The notes beneath the pieces are model-generated. The model saw nothing but the letters and a program-made list of their open reading frames with translations. It ran no database searches and had not been told where the DNA came from. DNA of 64,000 nt from Streptomyces sp. CC228A (GTDB taxonomy: Bacteria > Actinomycetota > Actinomycetes > Streptomycetales > Streptomycetaceae). Location of the stretch: the NCBI RefSeq assembly GCF_021390935.1, contig NZ_JAJPUI010000009.1, positions 214,271 to 278,270 of the forward strand. The letters are read 5' to 3'. This document shows positions 1 through 11,400 of the stretch, in pieces (position 1 is the first letter of the stretch; each line of letters starts with the position of its first letter). The position numbers were made by a program, and so were the translations under genes.

Positions 1-162
1 CGCGGTGAGCGGCAGCGGCGTCTTGTCGCGCAGCGCGCTCCACTGCTCCCGGGTGAGGTCGACGTACGGCGTCGACTCGGCCCTGGGGCGCGCGGACCCG
101 TTGCCCGTGCCCGGCTCCGGGGGCGGCGGCGGTGTGCTGCTCCGTGGCGGCGAAGTGATCAC
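1..162 (-). CDS. coaA: Type I pantothenate kinase, N-terminal part (runs off the left edge)
   Basis: Pantothenate kinase phosphorylates pantothenate with ATP, the first and usually rate-limiting step of coenzyme A synthesis in the cytoplasm. Only the first 54 codons are in the window, read leftward from a GTG at 162-160. The N-terminus is Pro/Ser-rich and then reaches a conserved block beginning at about residue 32 (TPYVDLTREQWSALRDKTPL), which is characteristic of Streptomyces CoaA. The P-loop and catalytic domain lie outside the window. An alternative ATG at 170-168 is followed almost at once by a stop, which favours the GTG. Upstream sits a duplicated fragment of galE, so the native upstream context has been rearranged. 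The identification rests on one motif from memory of the family. Confidence 0.8.
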   Translation of the reverse strand, partial: MITSPPRSSTPPPPPEPGTGNGSARPRAESTPYVDLTREQWSALRDKTPLPLTA

Positions 163-629
163 ACAACCATTGTCGGGCGTACGGCCGCGGCGCGGGGGGT
201 GGGGTCGGTCACGTGGGCGCACCCTTGCGGCCGGGGCACGCGGGCCCGTACGCGGCGTGCCCGCCGTGCTACCCGGCGAGGACCTTGTCGCGGATCTTCG
301 CCCATTCCAGGGAGTGCCGGATGCCCTGGGCGACGGAGTGGCGCGGGAGTCACGACGACGGGCGGATGCCGGGTGCGTTCTTCCTTGTCGGGTCCGGCGG
401 CTCTGGGAAGCGTTTCCCGGGGTCGGCCCCGTGAAGCCGGGCCGTCCGGCTGCTTCCCGGGGCGGCCTGACGGATGCATCCCGTCTCACGCGGAACGCGG
501 AAGTGCCAGGCCGGGAGCGGAAGGCTCTTCTCGCATCGTGCCGCCCTCCTCCCGTCGCTCGGGTCCGAGGACCTGGCGCACTTCTGCGGCGAGGCGCACG
601 CTACGGGGCGTTGCTGCCCTGCTCGCTCC
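163..629. other. Gene-free stretch between coaA and the lipoprotein gene
   Basis: About 470 bases with no convincing gene. It contains the galE 3'-end duplicate (268-343). The remainder, 344-629, is GC-rich and shows no coding signature, RNA gene or clear terminator that I can support. The small open frames on both strands look like chance frames of high-GC DNA. Confidence 0.6.
268..343 (-). repeat. Duplicate of the galE 3' end (left copy of a 76-bp direct repeat)
   Basis: These 76 bases match 20951-21026, the last 25 codons and stop of galE, with only three substitutions (73/76). Orientation is the same, so the copies form direct repeats about 20.6 kb apart. Homology stops sharply at 343. 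The left copy has no galE body, so it is either an attachment-site-like scar or the product of a recombination that placed the toxin region between coaA and galE. Confidence 0.85.
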
Positions 630-1337
630 TCAGCTCAGCTTGACCAACTGAGCCTCGACGACCTCGGCCGGAACCGCGGCGTTCCCTCCAGTGCCGAGGG
701 CGCTGAGGTAGGCGATGCTGCTCCCCTTGCGCAGGACGATCACTCTTCCGTACCCACGTGTACCGTCCTGCTCCACCCGCACGCCGAACGCGACGGCCTG
801 GTCGGCGCCCCGGGGCGCCACCTCACGGGTGACCCCGGCGATCCGCTGCTCCTGACCGCGGAGACGGTAGGCGAACCCGCCGGCGCAGTCGTCGGCGGCC
901 TGGTTGACGGCCGCCACAGCCGCCTGCGCGGCATTCACGTCCTGCCCTTCCTGGGCGGCGAGGAGCACGCTCGTCGTCGTGCCGCTCCCCACCACCCGGC
1001 GCGCCGTCGTGGCCGACGGCGTACCTGCCGCGGTACCCGCCAGCACGTAGGCGAGGGCCCTGCACGGCCCTTCGGCCTCGACGTCCCGCTGCTCCACCCG
1101 CTCGTCGGGTGCGGGCTCCCGCACAGTGTGCCCGGCCACGTCACCCCCAGCCAGGGCGAGCGCGCCCAGCCCGGCCGTGGAGACCGCCTCCTGGCTGGGC
1201 TCAGCCTGCGCCCGGAGACGGGGTCCGGCCGGCTCAAGGCCCCCGCCGCTGCCGACCGCGGTGCACCCGGCCAGAAGGACGAGCCCGACCACCGCCACCA
1301 CACGGACGCCGGCGGAGCCGGTGCGGGTCACCCTCAT
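630..1337 (-). CDS. Putative secreted lipoprotein
   Basis: A 235-residue protein with a short basic start, a hydrophobic stretch and a lipobox (LLAGC) near residues 20-24, so it should be lipidated and anchored outside the membrane. I start it at the ATG at 1337, placed just before the signal peptide with GGAAGG about 12 bases upstream; the open frame continues to 1439 but would put some 34 extra residues before the signal. The mature part is rich in Ala, Val and Gly, with two cysteines around the central region; I recognise no family. It lies 74 bases downstream of the large DNRLRE/FG-GAP gene on the same strand and could be co-transcribed with it. Function unknown. Confidence 0.7.
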   Translation of the reverse strand: MRVTRTGSAGVRVVAVVGLVLLAGCTAVGSGGGLEPAGPRLRAQAEPSQEAVSTAGLGALALAGGDVAGHTVREPAPDERVEQRDVEAEGPCRALAYVLAGTAAGTPSATTARRVVGSGTTTSVLLAAQEGQDVNAAQAAVAAVNQAADDCAGGFAYRLRGQEQRIAGVTREVAPRGADQAVAFGVRVEQDGTRGYGRVIVLRKGSSIAYLSALGTGGNAAVPAEVVEAQLVKLS

Positions 1338-1411
1338 GTCGGATCGATTCCTTCCGGTGTCGGTTCGGCGCTGGTGGCGGTGGGCCCGTGGCATGGCCAT
1401 ACGCTCACTCC

Positions 1412-4400
1412 TCAGCCGAAGGCCTTGGTGCTGCTCCAACCGCCGCCGGTGACCGTGACGGCGCTGCCGCCCGAGGTGCTGGTGCAGGTGTAGAAGCGGA
1501 TCGTGCCGTCGGAGGCGATGGCCCAGATGTCGGGGATCCTGTCACCGGTGACATCGGGCGTGCCCATCATCAGCCGGATGTTCGTGGTGCTCCAGCCGGT
1601 GCCGTACTGGGCGTCGGTGCCGTTCAGCGACGCCGCGGCACTCCCCAATGAGGTGAGGCTGGTGCCGGTGACCGCGTCCGGCTTGCCCAGGCGCAGCAGC
1701 AGCCGGGAGTCCGTGAAGTCGCGGTACACGAGGTCCACGGCGCCGTCCTGGTTGACGTCACCGACATTCACCAGGTCGCGCTGGTCCCAGCCGGTGGAGG
1801 AGAGCTTCGTCGCGCTGGTGAACGAGCCGCCCGTGTAACCGAGCAGTGCCCACAGCTCGGAGCCCGACGTCACGAACACATCCGGCCTGCGGTCCTTGTT
1901 GATGTCACCGACCGCGAGGACCTGGGTGTATGTGGAGGGCGCCGGGGCGCCGGACGGCAGCTCCACCGCCAGCCGCTGCTCGATGTCGACGCTGCCGTAG
2001 CCGTCGCCCCGGTACAGGTAGAGCTTGCCGTCGGGCATGCGGGCGAGAAGGTCCTGGATTCCGTCGCCCGGGAGGAAGTCTCCGTTGTGGGTGATGAGCG
2101 CGGGGCTGCCGTCCTCGCCCGTCCAGTACCCGGCGTAGCCGTCGAGCGTCTCCAGGTTGGTGCCGTCGGCGTGGGCGCCGGGCAGCGAGGTGTGCAGGTC
2201 ACCAGCCTTGGTGGAGGAGAAGAGCCGCAGGTCGCCCGAGGGGTTGATCATGAAGAGGTCTGGCCGGCCGTCTCCCGCCATGTCTCCCGGGGCGTCAGCG
2301 GTGTCCCGCGGCGTGACGTAGAAGAGGTACTTCTCGCCCTCGGACGCGTTGCCCGCGCTGTCCACCGAGCGGGCATACAGCACGTTCGCTCCGGAGACCG
2401 GGGGCGCCAGGCTGACGGTGGCGCTCTTGCCGGCAGCGACGCTCACACTCTTGCTGTAGGTGTTCGTGTTGAAGGAGTACTGGAACTGGACGACGTCCGT
2501 ACTTCCGCCGGGGCTGAAGGTGAACTGGCCGGTCTGGCCGAAGGGCACCGTGGACCAGTTCTCGCCGTTCTGGTCACTGCGCGGGAACTCGGCGGAAGAG
2601 ACCTCCGGAGCGTTCGGCCGACTGGAGTCGTAGACGAACCGGCACAGGGCGCCGGCCGGAGCGTAGGCGGACGCGGCCCCTGAGGAGTCGATGGAACGCA
2701 CACGCCAGCCGTAGGTCTTTCCGTTGGCGAACTTGCTGCCGAGGATGGTGACGTCGGCGTACCCCGTGCTGAGGGGGGTGCGGTGGGAGTCGACGATCTT
2801 GGTGGCGGTGCCGTCGATCCACACCTCGAAGTGCAGGTACTTCAGGTCGCCGTCGTGGTCGGCGCCGCTTGCGGCGAACGTCAGGTCGCTCTTCCCGACG
2901 GAGCCGTACGGACTCGTGGTGTCGCAGTCCGGGCCGGGAGTCATGGTGAGGCCGGTCGGCACGAGCGGTCGACGGTTGTAGTTGATGATGATCTTCGGGG
3001 CGGCCTCGCCCTCGGCGCGGAACTTCTTCCAGGAGTACGCCCCCGACGAGGTCTTGCTCTCGTCCAGGGCCTTCAAACCGATGTTGACGCTGGTCGCTCC
3101 GGTGTCCGCGGCGACCTGGGCCATGGCCTTGCCGTCGAAGGTGACGTAGGCGTCGGGGCAGGACGAGTTGTAGCCGTGGGCGAAGGACTTGCTGTCGAGC
3201 TTCGTCCGCCACTTGGGCTGGTTGTTCCATGTGTGGGAGGCGGAGATGCCGTCCGTGTGCCAGACCTCCATCTCGCGCGCCGAGCACGACCAGGAGTAGG
3301 TCTCCAGCACCCTGATCTCGGCCGAGGTCACGATGGCGCCCTTGAAACTGGAGGACCAGCCGAGACGGAACAGGGAGCGAGACAGCCCCCAGGTGCTCGC
3401 CTCATAGCCGACCCGGGCCTCGTTGGTGCCGGAGTTGTAATTCGCTCCGTCGTAGAAGCTGGAGTTGGGGTACTTCTCGTAGACGGTGGTCCAGTTGTGG
3501 GTCTTGCCGGTGAGGGACGGGTCGATGAAGAGGGGCCAGACGGTCTCGTCACCGGTGAGCATCGCCCGGTTCGGGGTGACGGTCAGCGTGGCCTCGGAGC
3601 TGCCGTGTCCCGCGAGGGCGGCGTCACCGACAGCGGTGTGCGCGCCCAGCCTGGGGCTTGCCAGTGCGGGCAGCGCGAAGACCTGGGCGTCGGTGACGGC
3701 GCTCGCGCCGGTCCGGGCGAAGGCGGCGGCGTGGCGCACCCCGCTGCCCGCCGTCGTGGAGCCCGCGCGGTACGCGGACTGCTGCGCCGTGCTGTCCCCG
3801 CTGGGGCTGTCCACCGGGTCGGTCGGCGAGGGAGCCGGATCGGCCGAGGCGGCCGGGCCGGGTTCCGAGGGCTGGGTGGACTGGTCGGGCTCCACGGGCT
3901 CCGGTGCTGCCGTGTCCTCTCCGGGCCCGTCCGTCGGGGCCGGGGCCGGGGGCTCTCCCGGCTCCTCCGAGTACGAGGGCGAGGGGACGCTCGGGGGCGG
4001 CTCGACGGGCTGCGGGTCGTCGCCCTGGGTCTCGGCCGGGGTGCCGGCCGAGTCCCACATGTACGGGGTCGGGGAGACGGCCGTCTCGTTGCCCGCCTTG
4101 TCCTTCGCGGTGACCACACGCGTGACCGGGTCGAGGTGGAACGTCAGGTCCGGGGAGGTCAGGCGGTAGCGCAGCGTCGCCAGCTCCGCTCCGGCGGCGG
4201 CTTCGGGGGTGTGCACGACCAGGACGTGGCTGAAGCCGCTGTCCCGTGCGGTCAGCACCAGGTCCACGTCCGGGAACACGTTGCGGTAGAGAGCGCGGTC
4301 CCCGTCGATGGCCGGCGCGGGGAGCGTCCCCGGCCACTGGAGCGTGACCTGGTGCCCCTGGGAGCTGAAGGTGGCCAGATCGGTGTACTGGACGTTGTCG

Positions 4401-4912
4401 TCCGCGACCGTCGAGACATCGCCGCGGCCCGTGCGGGACACGGTGTGGACCGCGTGCCGGGCGGAGGTGGGCCCGCTCGCTCGCCCGCCGCTGCCCCGGG
4501 TCGGCTTGCCGTCGCCGGACGAGAAGGTCACGGGGTCGACGGTCGCCTCCGGCGCCCACCCGTGTGCGGTGCGCCGCAGCGTGGTGTCGATGGGCTTCCA
4601 GACGCCGTCCACCTGGGCGCGGATCGGCGCGCCGTGCGCGGTCAGCTCGAAGCTGCCGTCGGGCAGGGCGTACGTGGTGGAGCTGATGCTGCGCAGCGCC
4701 GTGACCTCGACGCGTTTCCCGCTGTGCCTGGCCTTCGCGACGGCGGCGTCCTCGTCGAGAGGCTCGCCCGACCGCGCGGGACGGGGGGTGTTCGCCGGAC
4801 CCGTCCCTCCCCATTCGGGGCCCAGCAGCGTGATGCCGAGCGCGGCGGCGACGAGCGCCGCCACTCCTGCCGTGGTACGCCGGGGCAGCCCCCGTATACG
4901 ACGCCGGTCCAC
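1412..4912 (-). CDS. Large secreted DNRLRE-domain protein with FG-GAP/VCBS-type repeats
   Basis: A 1166-residue exported protein. It starts at a GTG (4912) preceded by GGGAGGGAG at good spacing, followed by a basic N-terminus and hydrophobic signal segment (about residues 10-30). Order of parts: an N-terminal region seen in RHS-associated secreted proteins (residues 50-280), a Pro/Ser/Glu/Asp-rich linker (about 290-380), a DNRLRE-like beta domain (about 465-650), a fibronectin-like region (650-860), and C-terminal FG-GAP/VCBS-type repeats carrying calcium-loop motifs such as DINKDRRPD, DVNQDGAVD and DVTGDRIPD. Proteins of this kind are often found beside Streptomyces RHS toxins, and here it is divergent from one. 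A role in display, adhesion or delivery of the RHS product is inference. No catalytic motif seen. Confidence 0.82.
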   Translation of the reverse strand: MDRRRIRGLPRRTTAGVAALVAAALGITLLGPEWGGTGPANTPRPARSGEPLDEDAAVAKARHSGKRVEVTALRSISSTTYALPDGSFELTAHGAPIRAQVDGVWKPIDTTLRRTAHGWAPEATVDPVTFSSGDGKPTRGSGGRASGPTSARHAVHTVSRTGRGDVSTVADDNVQYTDLATFSSQGHQVTLQWPGTLPAPAIDGDRALYRNVFPDVDLVLTARDSGFSHVLVVHTPEAAAGAELATLRYRLTSPDLTFHLDPVTRVVTAKDKAGNETAVSPTPYMWDSAGTPAETQGDDPQPVEPPPSVPSPSYSEEPGEPPAPAPTDGPGEDTAAPEPVEPDQSTQPSEPGPAASADPAPSPTDPVDSPSGDSTAQQSAYRAGSTTAGSGVRHAAAFARTGASAVTDAQVFALPALASPRLGAHTAVGDAALAGHGSSEATLTVTPNRAMLTGDETVWPLFIDPSLTGKTHNWTTVYEKYPNSSFYDGANYNSGTNEARVGYEASTWGLSRSLFRLGWSSSFKGAIVTSAEIRVLETYSWSCSAREMEVWHTDGISASHTWNNQPKWRTKLDSKSFAHGYNSSCPDAYVTFDGKAMAQVAADTGATSVNIGLKALDESKTSSGAYSWKKFRAEGEAAPKIIINYNRRPLVPTGLTMTPGPDCDTTSPYGSVGKSDLTFAASGADHDGDLKYLHFEVWIDGTATKIVDSHRTPLSTGYADVTILGSKFANGKTYGWRVRSIDSSGAASAYAPAGALCRFVYDSSRPNAPEVSSAEFPRSDQNGENWSTVPFGQTGQFTFSPGGSTDVVQFQYSFNTNTYSKSVSVAAGKSATVSLAPPVSGANVLYARSVDSAGNASEGEKYLFYVTPRDTADAPGDMAGDGRPDLFMINPSGDLRLFSSTKAGDLHTSLPGAHADGTNLETLDGYAGYWTGEDGSPALITHNGDFLPGDGIQDLLARMPDGKLYLYRGDGYGSVDIEQRLAVELPSGAPAPSTYTQVLAVGDINKDRRPDVFVTSGSELWALLGYTGGSFTSATKLSSTGWDQRDLVNVGDVNQDGAVDLVYRDFTDSRLLLRLGKPDAVTGTSLTSLGSAAASLNGTDAQYGTGWSTTNIRLMMGTPDVTGDRIPDIWAIASDGTIRFYTCTSTSGGSAVTVTGGGWSSTKAFG

Positions 4913-5435
4913 GGTGCTGGTCTCCCTCCCTCAACGGCATTGCGTTGACCGGAAGTTGCCACGCGGGCGCCGAAACGGCTCACGTGGACTTCCGAGTCGA
5001 GGAATGCCGTCACCTTGCTGCCGAACCCCCCGACCTCCGCCGGTGTCGCCCGGAACCGTTTCTCTCGGATTGGGCGTCACGGTGGGTGGAGGTGCGGCAG
5101 AAGCATGACTGATGAGGGCCGCGCCCTCCACCCGGACAAGGTTTGCCCCGACGCCCCGCTCTGAGGGTGCTATTCGTGGCGGGAGAACCGGAATCTGCAC
5201 ATCAGCGACCCGATGGGGACTGTCAAACCGGTACGAATGCGGTGAAGTCCCAGCCTCCTGGACCTCCTATGCGGCGATCTCACGCCAGGTGGTCAGAATC
5301 CTTTGGTAATGCAGTACTTCCTGCACTATTGGGCTCTTTCCTTCTGGTTGTTTCTCATAGGCCAATTCACGCCGAGATGCGGCGTGATCAAGACCACTCC
5401 CTGTGATCGGTGTTTGACGGATCTGTGAGAAATGA
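4913..5435. promoter_or_regulatory. Divergent intergenic region between the DNRLRE gene and the RHS toxin gene
   Basis: About 520 bases that must hold promoters for both large genes. The right half is more AT-rich than its surroundings. It contains an inverted repeat with 7-base arms (5367-5373 and 5381-5387, TCACGCC/GGCGTGA) 48 bases before the RHS start, a possible operator, and a small TGCAG/CTGCA hairpin near 5310. I cannot assign -35/-10 boxes with confidence. No gene seen. Confidence 0.45.
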
Positions 5436-8400
5436 ATGAACATGCGCCCGTCAGGCGAGTCAGAAGCCGTATCCCGACAGGCATCTCGGCGGCTGACACC
5501 AAATCAACTTGGGGGGGCTTCGGCCGTCGTGTGGGGATCGCTGTCGTGGAGCGGCCGGGGACGTCTGCCCGGCTCCAGAGCCGAGCGGCGCAGACGCGCG
5601 CGTCACCGGACCGGTGTGGTCGCCGCGCTCACCGTCGCACTCACCGCGGGGCTGCTGCCCACGGCCTACGCGGCGCCGCCGGGCGGCGAGGACCGGGCCG
5701 AGGTCGAGCTGGTCGATCTGCCCGCGCAGACCCCGGCGGAGGGCCAGAACGGCGGACGTCTCGCCGACACCCTGACCGGCGAGGTGCCGCGCACGGTGGA
5801 GTACGAGCCCACCAAGACGACGGCTCCGCCCGGTGCTTCCGCCACGGAGACCGTGACGGGGCTGACCGCGGGCGAGACGGTCCGGGTGGGCACCCTGCCC
5901 GTCGAGGTGGGCGCACCCGAGACGGCCACGGCCGAGGACGCCACGGCCCTGGAAGGCGACTGGCAGGTGGCGCTGGCCGACCAGGCCGACCTGGGGGAGC
6001 GGGACTTCTCCGGTCTCGTCTTCACCGTGACACCTCCGGCCTCGGCGACCGGTGAGGCCGTGCTCGCCCTCGACTACACCGAGTTCGCCGAGCTGTACGG
6101 CGCCAACTGGGCCGACCGGCTCCAGCTCACCCGCTACCCGGCGTGCTTCCTGACCACCCCGGACGTCGAGGGCTGCAGCGAGCCGGCCGAGGTCGACGTC
6201 CAGAACGTCGTCGAGCCCCAGGCCGACGACGTCGCCGGAGACGGCGCCCTGGACGGCGTACGCCGGGTCGAAGCCGTCGTGGACGTGGCCACGCTCACCG
6301 ACCCCGGCTCAGGCTCCTCCACGACCACCCCGGCCACCGCCACGAGCAGCGGAACGGTCACCAGCGCCGTGTACCGCCCGCTGTCCTCCAGTGCGACCGC
6401 GCTCCAGACGGCCGTCAGCTCCGGCGCATCCGTCTTCACCGCGACCTCCACCGGCAGCGGAGCCAAGGGCGACTTCTCCGCGACGCCGCTGGTCAGCGCG
6501 GGCTCCTGGGCCGCCGGCAACAACTCGGGCGCCTTCACCTACACCTACGACCTGCAGACGCCCAGCGTCCCGGCCGGACCGTCGCCGAGCATCGCGTTCG
6601 GCTACAACTCCCAGGTCGTTGACGGCCGTACCTCCGCCACCAACAACCAGGCGTCCTGGATCGGTGACGGCTGGGAGTACAACCCCGGGTCCATCACCCG
6701 CAGCTACCGCGCCTGCCGCGACGACCGCACCGGCGCCAACAACGCCGACCGCAAGACCGGTGACCTGTGCTGGGGCTCGCACAACGCCACCCTGACGCTC
6801 GGCGGGACGACGACCGAGCTCGTCAAGGACGACACCACCGGCGAGTGGGTGACCGCCAACGGCGACGGCTCCCGGGTCGAGCTGCTCAAGGACAGCAGCC
6901 TCGGCAACGGCGACAAGGACGGCGAGCACTGGCGCGTCACCACCCGCGACGGCACCCAGTACCACTTCGGACTGCACAAGCTCCCGGGGTGGACCGCCGG
7001 CAGCCCCACGACCAACTCCGTCCTGTGGGCCCCGGTCGCCGGCAACCAGCCGGGAGAGCCCTGCTACGACTCCTCCTTCGCCGCCTCCTTCTGCGAACAG
7101 GCATGGCGCTGGAACCTCGACTACGTCGTCGACACGCACGGCAACGCCATGTCGCTGTGGTGGGGCCGGGAGGACAACCACTACGGCAAGAACCTGAAGT
7201 ACAAGGAGAAGGCCAGGTACATCCGGGGCGGCTACCTCACCCGGATCGACTACGGCCAGCGTGCCGACTCCCTCTTCACGGCCGGCCCGATCGCCCGGGT
7301 GGAGTTCAAGACCGACGAACGGTGCTTCAAGGAGGGTGCCCTCACCTGCGACCCGGCGAACTTCACGTCGGGCGACCACGCGAAGAACCGCATCTGGTAC
7401 GACACCCCGGCCGACCTGTACTGCTCCGAGGTGACGGGCAAGGAGTGCTTCGTCCCCGTCCCGACCTTCTGGACCCGCAAGCGCCTCGCCGAGGTCACCA
7501 CGCTGGCGCAGCGCACCCAGGGCTCGGAGGCCCTGTCGAAGGTCGACTCGTGGACGCTGAGTCAGTCGCTGCCCGCGGAGAAGACCGACGAGGGCACCGC
7601 GCTGTGGCTGGAGTCCATCACCCGGTACGGCTATGACGCCGGCGGCAAGTCGCTCAGCCTGAAGCCCGTCCAGTTCGTCCACAACACCGAGCGCATGCCC
7701 AACCGCGTGAAGAAGGGCGCCTCGGACCCCAACCCCACGTTCGACCGGCTCCGCGTCGCCCGCATCATCAACGAGTACGCGGGCGAGACCGTCGTCACCT
7801 ACCGCAAGCCCGAAGGCGCCTGCGCCTCCGGCAGCGGGTTCCCAGCGGTACACGAGAACACCGGGCTGTGCTTCCCCGCCTACTGGCACCCGGATCCGGA
7901 CAAGAGCGACGAGACCATCGACTGGTTCAACAAGTACGTCGTCGACCAGGTCCAGGAGATGCCCGCCATCGCAGGCGGCCAGACGCTCACCACGTCGTAC
8001 GAGTACCTGGACGGCGGGGCCTGGGCACTGAACCAGTCCGAGTTCTCGAAGAAGAAGACCCGCACCTACGACCAGTGGCGCGGCTTCAGCGGCGTCCTCA
8101 CCGTCGGCGGCGACGACTTCGTCGACATCCGGAACCTCACGAGCACCCAGCGTTCGGCGAGCGAAACCCGCTACTTCCGCGGCATGGACGGCGACCCGCT
8201 CCCCGACGGCAAGAAGCGCTCGGTCACCGTGCTGGACGGCGACGGAGCGGTCATCGCCACCGACCACCGGGCCTACCAGGGCCGGGTGGCCGAGACCCGC
8301 ATGTACACCAGGTACAACGGGGACCTGCTGACCCGCTCCGTCGACTACCCGACCGTGACGGAGCTGGCGTCCCGCGCCCGCGACGGCGGAATACCCCCGC

Positions 8401-11400
8401 TGAAGGCGTACCGCGTCCAGACCTCCCGCAGTACCACGGTCACCCGCTCCTCCGGCACCGGCAAGGACTCCCAGGGCACGCCGGACACCCGGACCTGGCG
8501 AACCCTGGAGACCAGCACCACCCACGAGCCCACGTACGGACTGCCCGTCACCGTCGAGAGCCTCGGTGACACCGGCCGGACCGGCGACGAGACCTGCTCG
8601 GTCCTCTCCTACGTCCACAACACGAGCGCCCACCTCATCGGCCTGTCCAAGGAGACGCTCACCACCGCCGGCACCTGCGCCGAGGCCGCCACGGCCACTC
8701 CGGCCGACTGGATATCCGGCTCGCGCGTCGCCTACGACGGCGGCGCCTTCGGAGCCGCGCCCGCCAAGGGCCTGGCCACCACCACCTGGAACATCAGCGG
8801 CGACGGCGGCGGCTGGACGCAGAACGCCACGCTCACCTACGACGCGTACGGGCGCTCCACCTCGACCACGGACGCGCAGGGCAACAAGGACACCACCACC
8901 TACACCCCGTCGACGGGGCAGGTGTACCAGCTCACGTCCGCCAACGCGCTCGGCCACACGGCGACCTCCACCATCGAGCCGGGCCGCGGCACCACGCTGA
9001 CGGACACCGACACCAACGGCCGCACGACCGTGTACGCGTACGACGCCCTGGGCCGTACGACGAAGGGCTGGGCGACCTCGCAGTCCGCCGGCGAGCCCCC
9101 GTCCGTCACGTTCACCTACGACCTCGAACCGCCGGTCTCCGTCGTCACCTCCACCCTGGGCGACGACGGCACGTACAGCGACTCGGTGGTGTTCTACGAC
9201 GGTCTCGGCCGGGAACGCCAGCGGCAGACCCCCGCGGTCGGCGAAGGCCGCCTGATCACGGACGTGCTCTACAGCGCGAACGGCACGATCCAGACCACCA
9301 ACAACGCGTACTACGCCACCGGCGAGCCGCGGACGGTGATGTTCGAGAAGGCCTCGGACTTCAACGTGCCGAACGCCACGTACTTCATGTACGACGGCCT
9401 GGGCCGGCTCCTCGCGGAGACCCCCGTCGAGGACGGCACGCCCAATCTCACGAAGCAGACGCGCTACGCCTACGGCTACGACCACTCGACCGTCATCGAA
9501 CCCGAGGGCGGCGCCTCCCAGCGGAGCTGGACCGACGCCCTCGGCCGCACGATCCGCGTCGACACCTTCACGGACGCGGCCCGCAACGACGCGGCCGCCC
9601 GCTCGACGACGTACGCGTACGACGCGCGCGGCGACAAGGTCAAGGCCGAGGACCACCTGGGCAACACCTGGACGTGGGCGTACGACGCGCGCGGCCGGCA
9701 GGTCTCCGCGACCGACCCCGACACCGGGACGACCACGACGACGTACGACGTGCTCGACCGCCCGGTGACGACGACCGACGCGCGGGGCGTCACCGTGTGG
9801 ACCGGCTACGACAAGCTGTCGCGGCCCACGTCGCAGCGGCTCGGCTCGTCCACGGGCACCCTCCTCAGCTCGTACACGTACGACTCGGTGCTCGGCGGCA
9901 TCGGCCTGCCGGCCGCCGCGACCCGGTACACCGACGGCCTCGGCTACACCACCGAGATCACCGGCTACACGAGCGACTACCAGCCCACGGGCAAGCGGCT
10001 CAGGCTGCCCGCCTCGATCGCGTCGGCCTCCGGCCTGGAGGAGACCTACTCGTACCAGTACGAGTACACGAAGACGGGTCTTCCGAAGGCCGTCACGCTG
10101 CCGGCCGCCGGCGCCCTGCCCGCCGAGCGGGTCGTCACCCGCTACAACGACGACGGACTGCCCGTCTCGACGTCCGGCCTCGACTGGTACACCGCCGAGA
10201 CGCACTACAGCGTCCACGGTGAGGTGCTGCGCACGGTCAGCGGCGAGCAGCCGCACCGCGTGTGGACCACGAACCTCTTCGACGAGCGGACCGGCGAGCT
10301 GAAGGAGAGCTACGTCGACCGGGAGTCGACCAGCGACACGTCGACGGTCCCCGGCCACCGCGTCAACCACCGCACCTACGGCTACGACCCGGCCGGCAAC
10401 GTCACCACGATCGCGGACACCTCGAACGGGGTGACCGACCGCCAGTGCTTCACCTACGACGTACTGGGCCAGCTCACCAAGGCGTGGACGGCGCCGGGCG
10501 CCTGCCAGGCCGCCGGCAAGACCGAGCCCGCGCCGAAGTACGACGACGGCACGCTGAACGTCACGGCGGCGGGCGGCGGCTACTGGAAGGAGTACGGCTA
10601 CGACGCGGCCGGCAACCGGTCGGAGCTGACCGAGCACCACATCACCCTGGCGCCGGACGCGAGCACGCCGAGCGGGTTCAAGACGGTGCTCGACGAGGCC
10701 AGGAAGGCCACGACGAGCTACCGGTACGGCGGCCCCAACGGCACACAGCCCCACACGCTGACGTCGATGACACGTACGTACGTCACGGACGAGGGCGCCC
10801 AGGTCACCAGCGAGTCGACGCGTACGTACGACGAGTCCGGAAACACCGTCGCCCGTCAGGACGGCGGTGACACCCAGACGCTGACCTGGACCTGGGACGG
10901 CAAGGCGGAGACGGTCACCGGCTTCGGCGCGAAGGGCGCCGGCGCGTGGGTGGGCCTGGCGGGCAAGTGCCTGGACCTGTCGTCGGGCTCGACGCTCGCC
11001 GGGACGCCCCTGCAGCTCTACCTGTGCAACGGCACGAAGGCGCAGAAGCTGCGGATCGACGGCGCCACGCCCGCCGACTCCTCGACGGGCGCCCTGAAGA
11101 TCCTCGACCACTGTGTGACGCCGAAGGACGGGGCCACGGCGGACGGCACCGCCGTGGTGATCGCCGACTGCACGGGCACGGCGGACCAGCGGTGGACGAC
11201 GGTCGCCGCGGGCGGCAAGCTGCGGCACGAAGCGTCGGGCAAGTGCCTGACCGTACCCGGCGCCGCCACGGCGAACGGCACGGACCTGGTGCTGGCCGCG
11301 TGCGACACCGACGGCGAGGCCCAGTCGTGGGTGCCGGCGGACGAGACGCGGTACGTCTACGACGCCTCGGGCGGGCGCCTGATGGCGGTCAGTGCCGGCG

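Noticed and set aside
474..1493. 339-codon plus-strand frame opposite the lipoprotein
   Set aside because: The minus-strand frame has a proper lipobox and ribosome site; the plus frame has neither.
2783..4948. 721-codon plus-strand frame opposite the DNRLRE gene
   Set aside because: No domain, composition typical of antisense GC-rich frames; the minus-strand gene has a signal peptide, DNRLRE and FG-GAP motifs.
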